A stretch of 64,000 bases of DNA from Drosophila miranda (Eukaryota > Arthropoda > Insecta > Diptera > Drosophilidae): the NCBI RefSeq assembly GCF_003369915.1, contig NC_046675.1, positions 7,626,001-7,690,000 of the forward strand. Direction: 5' to 3'. Shown here one piece after another: positions 11,201 through 24,985 of the stretch. Within the stretch, counting starts at the first letter, position 1, and each line of letters starts with the position of its first letter. Both the position numbers and the translations under genes were made by a program. The notes under the pieces were generated by a model. That model was not told the origin of the DNA. It ran no database searches and saw nothing but the letters and a program-made list of their open reading frames with translations.

Positions 11201-14200
11201 TAGGGCTAATTAGGGCTAAGGATTAATATGTTTATTTCGTTTCGTTTATTTCAGAAGCTACAAAATACAATCTGCAACATGGCTGCAACGGAACAGAGAG
11301 AACATAATAAACATTAAACGTGGATTAAATCACCAAGTGGCATCGAGATGGAGGGATCTTGAGCCAACATTAACCCTGACACTGGAGAGGGGGCGGGGGG
11401 GGCGGGAGTGTCGCTTGGTTGTGTTTTTTGTGTTGTAGTCAGAAAAAGATGGTAAAAATATGCCTTAAAATACGATACGTAATTGTTTGTTGTTATTCCA
11501 GGATCCAGGATCGTTCAGCATTGTGCATTGTGCATTGTGGATTGCATGTGGACCCCATTCGCCATTTCCCTTTCAGACATCCCAAAAAAAAATTGGTTTT
11601 CATTGGAAAAATCTAGCTCGCCGTGTGGTATGGGGAAAAACCAATTGAAACGAGCCAATCCCCACACGTTTTCACGTTTTCATATGCACTCCATATATTA
11701 GAGCGGCTAATTTTAGCCTCTACACGTTTTTATTGCCATGTGCCAAAAATATAATAAAACAGAGAGAAAGAGAGAGAGAGAGAGCGAGAACTCGAACCCA
11801 CTGAAAACACAACAGGAAAAACTGTTGCCAAGCGCCACAGAGAAAATTCACTAAATGCCAATTCCCGAACCAAAACAAACAAAAATCGCTTGAGGTACGG
11901 ATACGGGCAATCATAATGAACGGCGGCACGGCGTGGGCCAAGTCGAAAACGCTAGAAACCAAAATAAATGAACGACCAGAGCACCAGAGCACCAGAGCAG
12001 CACAGCAGACGATACAAAGAATAAGTGTCAGGGCTCTGGGGCCTCTGGCGGCGATAAGCGACAACAGACAACAAACATTAAGCAAATATAGTATATATAT
12101 ATCTATGTATATCTATTTGTACATATCATTTTATAAAAGATATACTAGAACGCACCAGTCCATGGCGCCTAGAACTTGTTTATCTGACAGCAACACAGCC
12201 TCTCCTGCCAGCTAACATCTACTATCTAGTGGCCCCTCCCTCTACTAACTTGTTTTCAGCTGGTCTTGGCGTTTAGCACAATTTGCATTATTTGATCTGT
12301 AAGCCATAGCCAATTATCAGTATTTGAGTATTTCGAACTGCGGCTCACGCTGCGTATGAGTAATGCAAAACAGATTTCAATCCAATCCAATGGTTCGCCT
12401 TGGTGGCGACTCTCGAGTTGATTGCACTCTGCCCGACCCGATTGTCCGAGTGTCTCTGTTTGTTTTTTGGGGGACAACGTGAACAGGGCGTGTACGCCGC
12501 ATCGGTTTACATCAGTGGCCAAAGAGCAGGCGTCGGCGAGAGTCACCAATCACTCGCTTGATTCATGCGATGGCACCCCAACAAGTTGGCAACGTGCCCC
12601 CTTTGGGCTGCAGTTCCTACCGTTTGTTTACGTTTTTCTCTTTGCTGTCGCACTATTAAGTAATTGCCCCCCGTAAATATAGGAATGAGGTACGTAGAAC
12701 GCTCCGAGGCGATACAGACATCATCATCATCTACAGGTAGTCTCTGTGACGACAGTCCCCGCTGATCAGTCGCCCATTGCTTGCCAAAGGCATGAACAGG
12801 CACGGCCATTTTCCGTTCACCCGTTTACCCGATTTCCCGATTTCCGATTCACGTTTATCTCTCATGCGTGTAGCGGTGACAATTACCCATACCCACACCC
12901 ATACTCTCGCTCTGCTATCGATATGCCACTCAAATGAACTTGTTTCCTGGCCTTATCGGTACGGTTGTAAGGTAACTAAACCCCAAAACTAGTAGATAAG
13001 ATTACGCAGCTGTACACGTGACGATGTTTTTTTTCCATCTATTATTATGGCCATAAATACTGATATAGTAAGCCAAAAACAACTGGTTCTTGGCAGTTGT
13101 ACTCGGTTTAATCTTGGCTAAAAGGAGTTGGGGAATTCACAGAATAAAGATTATTCGTTTATGGGGCCCCCGAAAGACGTCAGATCTGGGATACAGGGAG
13201 CTGTAATAACGAATAACAAAGTATGGTATATTCAAGTGACTCACATGAAGTGAGTGATTCATGAATCCCATAGTTTTCCTATAGATTTGGGTCCACCACT
13301 TGCTTACACAACAAAAACGAACAAACAAACGGAACGGAACGGTACGGCATTCAATGCCACCAAAGATCTGTGTCAGATATTTCCATATTGACATTAGGCA
13401 ATGGAAATTGTGAAATCTTAAATTCTGAAATCTGAAATCAAAAGGAAAACAACTCGACAACAAACGGTGACGTTTTTATTTGATAAATCAATAATAAGAG
13501 TTCCTTGAATTGACAATCTCTTGACTTTAATTAGCAAAAGTGGGCGGGGTTCTCTCGGTCTGATCAACTGACCTTGAGTCGAGGAGGGGCACATACATAT
13601 ATACATGTATGTATCTCTGATGATAAGATAAAACAACAACCGGTACAACAACCCATACAAGCCCGCAAATTAGCACGAAATTTTACGAGAGAAGTGCAGT
13701 GTCGAGCATCTGCGATCACGTGAGAGCGAATGGAAACTTTAATGATGCCACACACTCATGAATATTCATATATATTCAGGTGGAAACTGAATGGCTGAGC
13801 GGGCACGTGATTTAATGATGAGACCAGACCCCACAGACCCCCGACCAGAGCGGGAGAGCGACCCTAAAAAGTTCAGTCAGCTACTCGTTGAGTGCTGTTC
13901 CAGCGAAAACCAATTGGTTTTTTTCTGTCAGCCCCAAACGTGCACACGTGCCGGATGGATCGCCTGGCAACAGAGCCGCAACGAGGGCAACAATACCAGG
14001 GGCCCCCTGTAAATTGCTCTCTGGCGTGCTGGTCTAAGCGAAAAACAATTCAATATATAAGCAGCTACTGGCGCAGACACACAGCTACAGATTGAGAAAC
14101 AACAAAAAAATTGGACACACAACAAAGGCCAATTGAAGGCGGTCTGTCGTTTGGCTTTTACGCACACGCAGCAGCCAGAAACGAAGTTTCGAGATATACC

Positions 14201-17200
14201 AGAACGAATGGAAATGAATGGAAACCTCCGATGGATAGAGAGGCGACACAAAGTAGCCGCAGGCTTTGTTCCAAGGGAATTCCAAAGCAATGAATCATCA
14301 ACGAAGTTGATTTTCGAGCAACAGTGAAGATCGGAACATGTTCTTACACCCTGTCTTTCGATCCGTTACTCTTTGGGCATGGGGAATGCATATCAAAAAC
14401 AATATTTCCACTTGGAAAACTTTCCTCTACCGCGTACGCTTCCAATTCCAAATGCTAATCGAATGCCAACGATCTCCACAACCCCACACACATCAGAGTC
14501 CATCCGCATTCCCCAACTAATAGACAGCCACAAATGACCCAACGTCTAATAAGTGGGTCAAAATAACACATTCACATCGTTTAGTGGCAATCAAATGTGC
14601 AGCAATGTGCAGAGCCACGGAGCCACAGAGCCCCGCATCCCCCATGACTCATGCGGACCTCGAAAAACGTCGACGCTGAATGCATTAATCATTGGAAACC
14701 ACCATGGAGACCAGAGTGTCCCGTCTTCCGTCCACCGTGTCCCTCCCCCACGTATTTATGAGAATTTCTGTGTGAATTCCACCATGCATACTCGTACGAA
14801 TATAAGGCACGTTTCTGGCCCGTGAGGTGGTGACCTGGCGGAGGAGGGTCATCATCCAGAGGAGTGTGGCATGTGTGTGGCTGCATTGGAGAACGTGTCT
14901 ACGTGCCCGCCATCGAAATGCTAATGGACGCCGCGACGAACACAGAACCGAGAGGCCACCAACGGAACGATGATGACGACGACGACGACGATAAGACTGA
15001 CGCGTCGGCGGAACGAATTGGATCGATGCGAATCGAGATCGCAACGGGATTCGGAATCGTAGAAATTTTAAGATCAGCTAAAAATATTTGTATAATTTAT
15101 AACACTTCTTTCGGGTAATTATAGACTTCCTGCAGCATGCGTTTGTTGTTTTTTGTTTATTTGGAGAAAGATATATCATACTGGCAGTTTATTAGATACA
15201 TTTACTTGTTGTTTGCTTTGACGTGTTGTCTTGCTGAACATTTGTGAGTTGATTAGCCTACATGATGGGCCCTTTTGGATGTATAGAGAGATACACTTGA
15301 AATCCATAGAGGGCATCATGTAACACAAACGTAGCCAGCAAACAAACACACTTTATCAGAGTTCTTTGGTAAGACACACGCACACTTATCACTTGGTCAC
15401 TGGGGGATCACTAGGGCGATCACTGGGGGATCACAAATGTATATATTCGTATTCGTAGCAGTTCCAATGGTTAATGGCGTCGTTGACAAGATCACGAAAT
15501 CGAAAACAACGAGAGACAGCTGCGTTTGCAAGTGGATAAGCCCTCCTCCTCCTTCTCTCCTCCTCCTCATCATCATCATCACAATGGCGTCTGCTGGGAA
15601 AGAGGTGGGTCTGGAGCAACTGTCTCGTCGTGCAACAAACCCGAGATCTCACTGACGCATGGAAAACTCTATAGATTAGATATACTCTCGTACACTCTCT
15701 CGCATACACATACACACATACATGTATGTATGTATATGTCTGCAGTAGTACTCCATATTATACGGCGGTGGGGTGGCTGTGCGTCACGCCCGTTTTGCTG
15801 TTTATCGCGTGTTTGCTTATCTCTTTTATTTGTGTTTCTTTTTACTTTATCTTTTTTTCCTTCGTTTTCTGTTGTTTCTTCTCTTTCTTTTTCGGTTGTT
15901 TTTCATCTCTTTGGCTGTTGATTAAAACGGAGGGCGCGTAATGCAAATTAAAAATACTCGAACGACGACGAAGACGCGACAAAAGTTTGTTTACTTCGAG
16001 GGGCAGTTGATAAGGAAACACACACACACACACACAATCGTTTGATCACGCGTGCAAAGGTGTTTTTTTTTAACGAACCGCAGCGATCGTCGAAATAATT
16101 ATTGAAAATGTTTATAAACTGTTTGTATAGTTAGCTGTGATAATTATCACGGCTAGAAGCATGCTATTGTTAGCCACACGTGTGGTATGCGTAATCAAAC
16201 CATATCGTATACAATTATGGAAGCCCCTTCTCCATGGAAATTGGAAAACAAATCAAATCAAGCTGCATATTTGATGATGGGGGCTGGCCTTTTTAGGATA
16301 TTTATAGGGTTGAGAGCATGCCCAGGAGTGGCCAGTGAATACCAAAATAGCCCAAATATAATACTCAATCAAATAAATACGACAACAACAAGGAGGTACA
16401 TGGGAGAAAGACAAAACTTGTTGACCTTCAAAAGGACACCGACTGGCACCCATGTCTACGTCTACGCCTACGCCCACGGGACACGGAGGCGAAGACGAAG
16501 ACACCCCCCCTAGGCAGACACACAAACACGTGTGTACCAGGCCCCCACACCCCCCCCCCCCCCCATTCGATGGCCAATCAATGGAACGGGGTGCGGGGTG
16601 CTATTAACTGATATTTATAGCCACGTTTTGGCCGTTGACATTTAGCCGGGAATAAAGCTCGCGACCACTCGGGGGCCGCGACTAAATTATTGAACGATTC
16701 TCTGGCCACACTAACGGACAGACACCCCGAATTCGGATCCGAATTGGGTTCCACTCGGACACGTTTAATGAAATTCAAGTTCAGAAATACTCGTACACAA
16801 AAACACAGATGGGGGAAGGGGCAGGGGCATGGGAGGGAGCGGGGGAGATTGGTTTGGGGGAACGTCACGTTTTGCAAAAACCCGAAAAAAAGATGAAATT
16901 AAATAAAACTAAAGCACAAATCCGGCCAAGAATAGATCGACGACAGAGTCTGCCCACGTTTTTAGCATGTTTTCTCGCCCGATTTTCGCATTTCACGAGT
17001 GTTTTGCAAATGTTTTCTAGCTCAAAGGCTATAAATAGAGCCCACACGATCCACACCCAATCCACAGCACGCACACTCGCATACACACAAACACACACAC
17101 ACACAACAGCACTGCGAAGGCCGTTACAAAGCCAGACGACGGCGACGGCGACAACGACGACAAAGAAGAAGACGACTTAAGCTAACAACTAATTTTGGAG

Positions 17201-17390
17201 ACTAAAATCTACACTAAAACCATTAATTAATGCATAGACTTAAGCGCGCAGGTGAAAGTGAGTGTTTTTTTGTTGCATTTTTTTGTTTTTGTTTGGAGCT
17301 CTGCTTCGGCGGGATCCCTGTTTATACCTACCTCTCATACTTAACCGGATGTGCGGCATGTCCGTTCGATTCGTTCCAAAAGGGTTCCAT
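8271..17390 (-). CDS. cwo: Clockwork orange, bHLH-Orange circadian repressor
   Basis: Four coding exons: 17390..17332 ([19 protein letters not shown]), 10983..10860, 10276..9955 and 9886..8271; total 2121 nt, 706 aa, all junctions GT..AG and in phase. Residues ~62-118 form the bHLH domain ([20 protein letters not shown], then the helix ending HLKHLQ). The Orange domain follows ([20 protein letters not shown] to DDMFK). The long last exon carries His, Gln and Ala runs and the conserved block [20 protein letters not shown], as in melanogaster cwo. CWO is a nuclear E-box-binding repressor that competes with CLK/CYC and is itself a CLK/CYC target. Intron 1 is 6.3 kb and intron 2 is 583 bp. Many CACGTG sites lie in intron 1 and upstream, fitting autoregulation. 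The tiny first coding exon was found by searching for the known N-terminus. Confidence 0.96.
10277..10859 (-). other. cwo: cwo intron 2
   Basis: 583 bp between coding exons 3 and 2. It contains a short TG-rich tract near 10570-10600 and pyrimidine-rich stretches. No further exon is seen. Confidence 0.7.
13015..13950. promoter_or_regulatory. E-box cluster 1 in cwo intron 1
   Basis: Perfect palindromic CACGTG at 13015-13020, 13717-13722, 13804-13809 and 13945-13950; three of them fall within 234 bp. CACGTG is the canonical CLK/CYC and CWO site. The regulatory role is inferred from the host gene and site density. Confidence 0.6.
16177..16532. promoter_or_regulatory. E-box pair in cwo intron 1
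   Basis: CACGTG at 16177-16182 (inside the 10-nt palindrome CCACACGTGTGG region) and at 16527-16532, about 0.8-1.2 kb from coding exon 1 of cwo. Confidence 0.5.
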
Positions 17391-19950
17391 GCTGCTGTGG
17401 CGACTCCCGGTCCCTCCTAATGTTGCGCCCTCTGCTCCGGCTGTGTCTGCTTGCTCTGCTGTCCTGGACTGCTGCTGCGACTGCTGCTGCGTCAACGTGG
17501 CTTGCAGTTGCGGTGGAATGGTGGAAGGTGGGGTGCGCTCCTTACGTCAATGCAGAAATAATTGTACGAATTCCAAGATAAATGCCGGGGGGAGGGCGAA
17601 TTATGACTGAGCAAACAGGTTGTCGACGGGTGGCGGCGAAGGCGAAGACGAACACGAGCAGCGACGGCAAATTTAGATCTACGGCGAAGCAAAGCTCTCA
17701 CTCTCTTTCTCTCACTCTCTTTCTTTCTGTGTCTCTCTGTCGCTCCTTCGGGTGGTTTGTTACACAAGGATGGCCGTTGCGGGTCGGGTTGTTACTGTTG
17801 TTACTGTTATTTAGGTACAATTTGGTATCACACTTTTGTTGCACTTCTCTCGATGAATAATATCCAATACTCGTTGCACTTGCCGAACACGCTGCGTTGT
17901 TGCTGTCTTAGATATAGCATAACATTCCGCTATGTATTTATTTATGTTGGAACGAATGGAATTATACCGATAAGTCTGGCCAGCTAGGGTACGGTACGGA
18001 TTGGACTGTGGCTGTCAGGGTCTTATCAGCAGTTAGGTTAGCCTTTTGTTTGCTCGTGTCTTTCTGTGTGCGTATGCGTGTGCGCTGGCCAGGCGATAAC
18101 GAAGCGGCGATAAAGCTATTTTCTCCTTGTTGTACTTGGCAGCAGCTCTACGTCTATTTTTGGTGGGGGGCAGCAATTAAAGTGCACTTGTTGGAGCATC
18201 CACTGTGGCCTCTCTCCCTCTCTCTCTCTGTCTCTCACTCGCGACGATGTGAACAAAAAGGCAACAATGAATAAATGTCGAAAAACGTGATTACTGCTGC
18301 TCGGCGCACTCGATTCGGGGGACCGTTTACACGTTTTCAGCTTTTATAAAATTTTGTATAAACTTTTATTTGTTTTATTAATACACGACACGACACCCAG
18401 CAGCAGCAGCAACAGCAACAGCAACAATAACTTCCTTTCACAGTGGAATTTTACCAGCAACAGCGCCGCCTACATACATTTATACATACATGCACACACA
18501 CACACACATCTGTAGGTGAGAGCATATGAGCGATTTGGTATGCGTGTGCGTGTGTTTCACTATTGTGGCACTTTTGTACATATAATAAATTTGTTGCTGC
18601 CTCCAGCTAATTTGGCCGCTGCTCTGTTGTTTTTCTCTTTTTTTGTTTTTCGTTTTGGTTGAACTAAGCAGTTTTTTCCTCCGTTTGTTTGTTATTTTGC
18701 ACAGTCACTTCCACTGTACGTAAACGCTCTTCGTCCGCGTCCGTTCGGTGCCAGAAATAAAATGAATGAATGGTACCCGCCGAACGGCACGAGACCCCAA
18801 AAACGACGGCTAGCAGCGCGAATTGATGACGTTCGAGATTCCCCGAGCGCGGCGGCTACACTCGGAGATAGTCGGAGAGCATTGTAGGCAACATGTGAGC
18901 ACGGAAGAGCGCAGTGAGCGAGCCAGCGACAGATGGGGCTCCGGGCTCCACGTTCCTCAAGTCGTGTTCGGCCCCAAACACATGTGTGTGTGTGTTGTGT
19001 GTCGCCGATGTTATCGCATTTCGTGCGCCGCGAACGTGATTGCCACAGTGGGGCCAGACACCTTGATTTGTGGCACAAATATCACATGGGAACCCGTTGT
19101 TTGAAGAATATTTGTATAGTCTACTTTCGCAGACAAGCCCCTGCCATTGACAATATACTGAAAAAAGGTTTACTATCTTAACATAAATATAAATAAAGCA
19201 TATAAATAAAGCAGAGTATAATCCCGGAGTAGATTTCGAACTAACAGCTAAATATCCTTTTCGTCTCTTACCTAACATTGGCCTTAAAAAGAAACAAAAT
19301 GTACCACTCGCAAAGAAATGTTTACCATGATGTTTTCAGATGTCTGGCACAAGCATGTTATCTCCCGGAGATTAACAAATAAAAAGAAAATCCACATTAA
19401 TTTATTGTATTTCGAATCAGTGTGCCCAAAGCATGTGAATTCGAGCACTGTGCTCTGCCGCTGCCGGATGACTAGACTTCATTTTACGGTCGCCGTCGCT
19501 GTCGCTGTCGGCGCACTTACACAACTAAAGCTGGGTGTTGTTTTTGTTGTTGTTGTTGATTTGGGATAGGCATAAATATGTTGCGTGTAAATTATATTAA
19601 TAAGCATTTACTCTCTGTGACTGATTGTTATAAATAAGCTAGCCATATGTTTTTCAAGTACAAATATCTGATCGAAGAGGGGCACACCCACGCCCGGTCC
19701 TGGGAACATTGAGATTGAGCCATTACAATTACAGTGTAACTCGATTGATCAACATTGTGTCTGTGCCTGGCCCTTAATTTAATGTACCTTGGGCAGCGGA
19801 GACCACTCAGAAAAAAATAAAAACAAAATATTCAAAATATATAATAATAATAATAAAGCGAAAATCAACGACGCAAAAGCTCAAGGCATCAGCCGAGCAA
19901 CCCAACAACAGCAGAGCCAGCGGCCAGCACGGCAGCGGCATACAATAAAA

Positions 19951-20546
19951 CACGTGAACGTGACAAATTCCAAAGCGAAATCCAACAGGGCGGCGGCTGA
20001 GAGCGGCAGGCAGAGAGAGACAGAGACAGAGAGAGAGACAGAGAGCGGCCAGCTTGAGAGCTGATAAACACTCGCTTGGCAACAACAATCGGCACGAATG
20101 TGAACACATAAACACTTACACGCTCGCACGCACACGGACACGGACACACACATGCACTCGAACATGTCGGCCGACATTTTGTTTTTATTACAGCGCGCAA
20201 CAGTCCGTTGTTTTTGTTGCTGCTGTTTTTCGTTTCTTTTTTCTTTTTTTTATAATCAAAATAATAATCATACGCTGCGTTGTCCCGTCATCGATGTCTC
20301 TCTCTCTCTGTCTCTCCCCTCTCATTCCTACTCACTCTCACTCTATTGACGACCAGAAGCTTAACGTTTTTAATCGAGACACGTTGAAAGTGGCAAATAC
20401 ACAAAAAAAAATTCGTGGCGCATGACGTAATTTCTCACGCGAGCCGAGCATGTCAGCCATTCCACACAGACACGCACACACACAGGCAGAAAGAGACTTA
20501 CAAACACACAATAATGTAAGACCTCAAGTTTGTTGTTGGTCACGTG
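19951..20546. promoter_or_regulatory. E-box pair upstream of cwo
   Basis: CACGTG at 19951-19956 and 20541-20546, 2.6-3.2 kb upstream of the cwo start codon and flanking a GA-rich tract. Confidence 0.4.
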
Positions 20547-21248
20547 TCTTTGAAATGTTTTTGCCTCCAGAAAGAGCACAGTGTTTATATTAACGCCGAC
20601 TCGGAGTCGGTTTCGGACTCGGACTCGGATTCGGATTTGATTATTTAATTTCCATTGTGTTGGATTTTCCAGCTTGTTGATTGTATTTAAATGGCAGCTC
20701 CGGCTATTTTTAGAGCCGGCTCTGGCCCCAAAGGTCACGCGAACAAACACAAATACAGTCGCAAGAGCCGCGATCCGCGGTGATAAATGACATAAACGTG
20801 TCCAATTATCCACTGGGCTTGCGTAACTTCAGATTTGATCCATGGTCTGGTGAACGGTATACCCTGTCAGGGAGAGGGTGTAGAAGAGGGCTCTGGGGTG
20901 CAAAGATTAATTAGATTTCGACCCTAAGGCCTTGCCTATTCCTATGAAAACTAATCTCTCTGTATTCCTCGGATTCCCTTATCAAATGACATGATGATTC
21001 GAATAACAAGTGATATTTTTCAAATGAAATCAGCTAAAGACTTGAACAATCAAATTTAAAAAAAATAAACCAGAAGTTTTTGTATGAATCACTTCTTTGA
21101 GTTTCAGTTTCACTTACATACATACACACACTATCATATAACTCTTTGGATCTGAGCTGCCAGGGTATCCCAAGTTTCGGCGAGGCCTTGCTGTCGTGCT
21201 TTTGTTTTGTTTTCGCTGTTTGTTGATCTCAGAGCTAATTATAAGTGG

Positions 21249-21549
21249 CACGTGCACTCGTATGGCATTTCGTTACGTATGCGGCCCGAGGTCGCAACGG
21301 AAATTACACACATGCCCGCCCCATGTGAGGCACGTGCAAAGACATCAGAACTTCTGGAAGCGGCTCAAGTTACTCATGTGGTGTGGCCACATTCCTCCAC
21401 ACAGGGAGCGAGCAGTGCCAAACCAACCAACCACCCAACCACCCACCCACCACGTTATCGCGGCAGTAGCATATTTATTTACTGTACGGCTCGGCTCGGC
21501 TCGGCTCTGCTTGACTCGGCTCTGCCCGGCTCGGCTCTATGCTCACGTG
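21249..21549. promoter_or_regulatory. E-box cluster 2 upstream of cwo
   Basis: Three CACGTG sites within 301 bp: 21249-21254, 21331-21336 and 21544-21549. Two more single sites lie at 22911-22916 and 24863-24868. A distal circadian enhancer of cwo is the simplest reading, but it is inference. Confidence 0.5.
21487..21538. repeat. GGCTC-type short tandem repeat
   Basis: Imperfect 5-bp units (GGCTC with CT and CG variants) repeated about ten times. Confidence 0.8.
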
Positions 21550-24409
21550 TTGCTAATCGTAGGTGCGCTACGTGGCCCGCCTCTCGTCTCGCGGCGCTCG
21601 GAATTTCCACGAGCATGAAATGCAATCATTCCATGAAGTGCAAAAGAGGAGGAGGAGGGCCAGAGGCATTTGCAGTGTGGCGAAAGGTTTGCTTTTCGAA
21701 AACGAAAAAGCATAACACAAAGGCAAACACTTGTAGATTGCCCTCTCATGTTTTCCTCTGGGCGGGGGGAGAGGGCCATAAACACACACAGGGAAGGGGA
21801 CCTTATCGGGCTCGTTTGTTTATCCCCCCATTTGGCTGGTTAAAGTTTAATCACGAACGGTGAAAACTGCTCTGCAGGAAAACCCCAACGAAAGTACTTG
21901 CAAGCAATGGTGAGGCCTGGCGAAACTATTTGGACATACGACTGCCTGGAGAATGTACAGTGGGGCGAGAGTGCAAGAGGAATGGTACCCATTCCAAAAC
22001 AGGTCTTTGGGAAAACATTGTTATGGATGAACTAATAATCCATTGAATAACTTTAACAACTGTAATTAATAGTTTGTCTAGCGGAATGATTTCCATATGC
22101 CACACTTAGAGTTAAGTAACATCAATCGCTGGCTAATTATTCAACAATATACGTTATCCAATATGCATATATCAACCTATATACATACATACATATATAT
22201 ACCATACTGGTATAGACCACTGTGCCTGTGTGCTACACATCAAACGCTTATGATAACCACAAATAATCGTGAGGCAAACTTCATTTTTGTGCCTTCACAC
22301 ACAGGTGCCATTCACACCTGTAATTGGGACTGACATTGACGAAATCACCAGACCAAGAAAGGGACCCAAGCCCCCGGACCCGGCACCAGGCAGTGTAGTG
22401 GTGCAGAAAATGGGGGCTCTAATCGTGCTATATCTTAATTGGAACCTCTCAACTGGGCTTATCGCCTCATCAGAATCAACAACTTGAGATCGCGTGAAAT
22501 GACAGAACATTTTCTTATCATCCTGCGAAATTTCGATTTCAAAGTCGAGGTGAAATCTAAAAAAAAAAACAAGCCAAAAACAAAAACAGCTGATAAGAAC
22601 TAGTACTATCACAATAAAAACCTAGAAAAAAAAGAAAAGAAATGCTAAAATAATAACAAGTTGAAACGAACACACAAAAATTCAAGTCAAACGGGTCTGA
22701 AACTACATATATGTATAATACATACAAGTATTTGAACAGAAAATTGCGATTGTTGCTGCTGCTGCTGCTCTTTGCTGATATTTCTATTTGATTCTTGATG
22801 TTGTTGTTGTTGCTGCTGTTATGTAGATTAGAAATCTAAATCTCGAGAAATGTTTATAAAAAGCCCCAAGCGAGAGCCCCCAACAAAACAGACAGGGACA
22901 GGGGCAACGACACGTGCGCCCGCAGCTGGACAAATATAATATACATATGTATAATTTTACACACACATGCCCGTATATACAGGTATTTTTGTTATATGCC
23001 AGGGAATATTATTAGTCGCAGATAGAAATGTGTATGTATGTACATTTGAGCTATATCGGTGATCGCTGAATGTCAAGTGGGAGGTGAGAAGCTCAGCTCA
23101 AGGACGCAGCGAGGAATTCTGGATGGAACAGAACCCCATTCCAAACAGAAATCCCCAACAGATACGAAGTGGGTTGGGCTAATTTGAATTGCTCTTAATG
23201 AGGCTTTAATAAGGTGCTAAAGATCTCAAAGTCGCAAAAATTATTTGCACTTTTGAATGTTTATTCCTAAAAAAAGAGGGTCATTAATATATGTACATAT
23301 TTTTAGGCTTATTCAAATGTGACATATGTTTTCAAACGCGTTCTTATTATTTAAATAACGGAATAATAATGAATGAAATTTAAAGAATACCAAAGAGAAA
23401 CTACCCCCAAAAAAAAACTGATGAAATCTTTTAACACTTTAACTATTCCCATTTTTTGTGTACACCAATTTCAAAGTCTTTATTTCTCATGGTGGATAAA
23501 TTTTAACTAAGGAGGTATGTGTAAGAAAGCCTATAAAGTATCCCTGATCCTAAACTACTATATTTCATCCCATTCCTGTTGGAGCTACTTCATTTCAGTT
23601 AGTTTTGATGAACATTCTTTAATAAATGTATATAGTCCTCTATCGAATTGTCGCTCTTCCTATTTACATCCATTGATGATTTGGATCGAGTGTGCTTACG
23701 GCTACGGCTTTGAGTTCTACTATTGGCCGGGGTTGGGTTATGTAAAACCTACAAATTGTTACACGTTTTGCATTCAAATGTTGCCGTTGCCTTTTCCGTT
23801 GCCGCTGCTGTTGATAAATCAAGCAAAATCGGCTTGAGATTCCAGCAACGAAGCAACGACAAGGTGACGCCGCCCCTTTGGCTGTAACTCTCTGGACTTT
23901 GCTTCTATTTTGTTTTACTTGGATTTGCATGGGAAGAGCGGGTCCGCTGCTCATGGAGGAAGTCGCGTTAATTGTATGTACACACACACACACACACACA
24001 TATGTAATGGCATTTTCATTTGCATTAATTGAATTTTCATGTGATACGGGTACATATACGGGTATAGTACTCCGGGATATCGGAAACGTATGGCTTGGGA
24101 ACGAATTCATGGAGGAGAAATGGGAATAATGCTAGAGTCTCGCCAAAATAGTCTGTGTTTTGTGTGTTTCCTAGGCTATCCTCTAGCATTTTCTTTCTTT
24201 GCTTTCTACTGATTCTCTTTCTCTTATTTTGTCTAATATTCCTCCGGTCTTTCAGTGGACGTAAGCCAGGTGTCTTAGCACGTAACGCGTACGACATGGC
24301 GGCAGTCGAGACACAAGCACGTTGCAACAGCTGCCACAAGATGTACATAAATATGTGCCCGTAGCTGTATGCCCCTGCATTGTCTGTGTTTCATGGTTAT
24401 GCTATATAT

Positions 24410-24434
24410 TATATTATATTATATTATATTATAT
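24410..24434. repeat. ATATT pentanucleotide repeat
   Basis: About five direct ATATT units. Confidence 0.85.
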
Positions 24435-24985
24435 CCCGACTTCTATGCGTGGGTGCCGACCCCCAGTGCCATGACAAGCTGCCACGGCAGCCCATCGCCC
24501 GAGGAAACCACGTAACAGAAACAACGACAAACGTGCTTCTGCCGGGTGCCTCTGCGGTGGGGCAGCAGTCACATTTTCAAAACAATGAGGGAAACGCGCG
24601 TGTCCATGAATTGTAAGGGCCGCCTGACTGCCTATCTGCCGCTGGCAGCCAGTTTTGATGATGACAACAAATGCATTGGATTGTGATTGGTGCGGATCGG
24701 ATCGACTAAAGACAATTACACAAACCCACTCACCTTCTCAAACTGCGATTCCGATTCTGCCGCCCGCCAAACCTCCACTCCAACAGGTGGAGAGCTGACG
24801 AGAGGCAGAAAGGTTTTGCATAATCCATCAGATCCAAGGCATACCGGTAGATTCCAGGTGCACACGTGTCTCCGCAGAGACTGGCACTTAATCACTGTAA
24901 CGAGAGCCCCTTTTGGCTGGTGGGGTAATTAGGCAAAGGGGGCAAAGTGCCCTCCACTGCCACAGTCGACTCTAGGAGAGGGGCT

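Larger units (their letters stand above)
10984..17331 (-). other. cwo: cwo intron 1 (6.3 kb), E-box rich
   Basis: No convincing coding exon. It holds a GA-rich tract (11761-11790), a C15 homopolymer (16550-16564), CA repeats (16020-16036, 17090-17104), a TATCGATA DRE-like site (12916-12923) and six perfect CACGTG E-boxes listed separately. Alternative 5' UTR exons may lie here but cannot be called from sequence. Confidence 0.6.
17391..24985. other. cwo upstream region (5' UTR and promoter lie here)
   Basis: 7.6 kb between the cwo start codon and tomboy20 with no supported coding exon. The cwo 5' UTR and promoter must be in the part nearest 17390. The region holds several CT/GA tracts (17697-17746, 18210-18238, 20012-20046, 20297-20342), a GGCTC-rich repeat (21487-21538), a (TTCGGA)-like repeat (20596-20637), an ATATT repeat and seven CACGTG sites. 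Confidence 0.5.

Noticed and set aside
16550-16564. C15 homopolymer in cwo intron 1
   Set aside because: Ordinary simple sequence with no linked feature; noted only as a possible sequencing weak point.
23944-24040. CA-repeat region with short frames
   Set aside because: Microsatellite with no coding or RNA-gene signature; several similar CA and CT tracts in the window were treated the same way.
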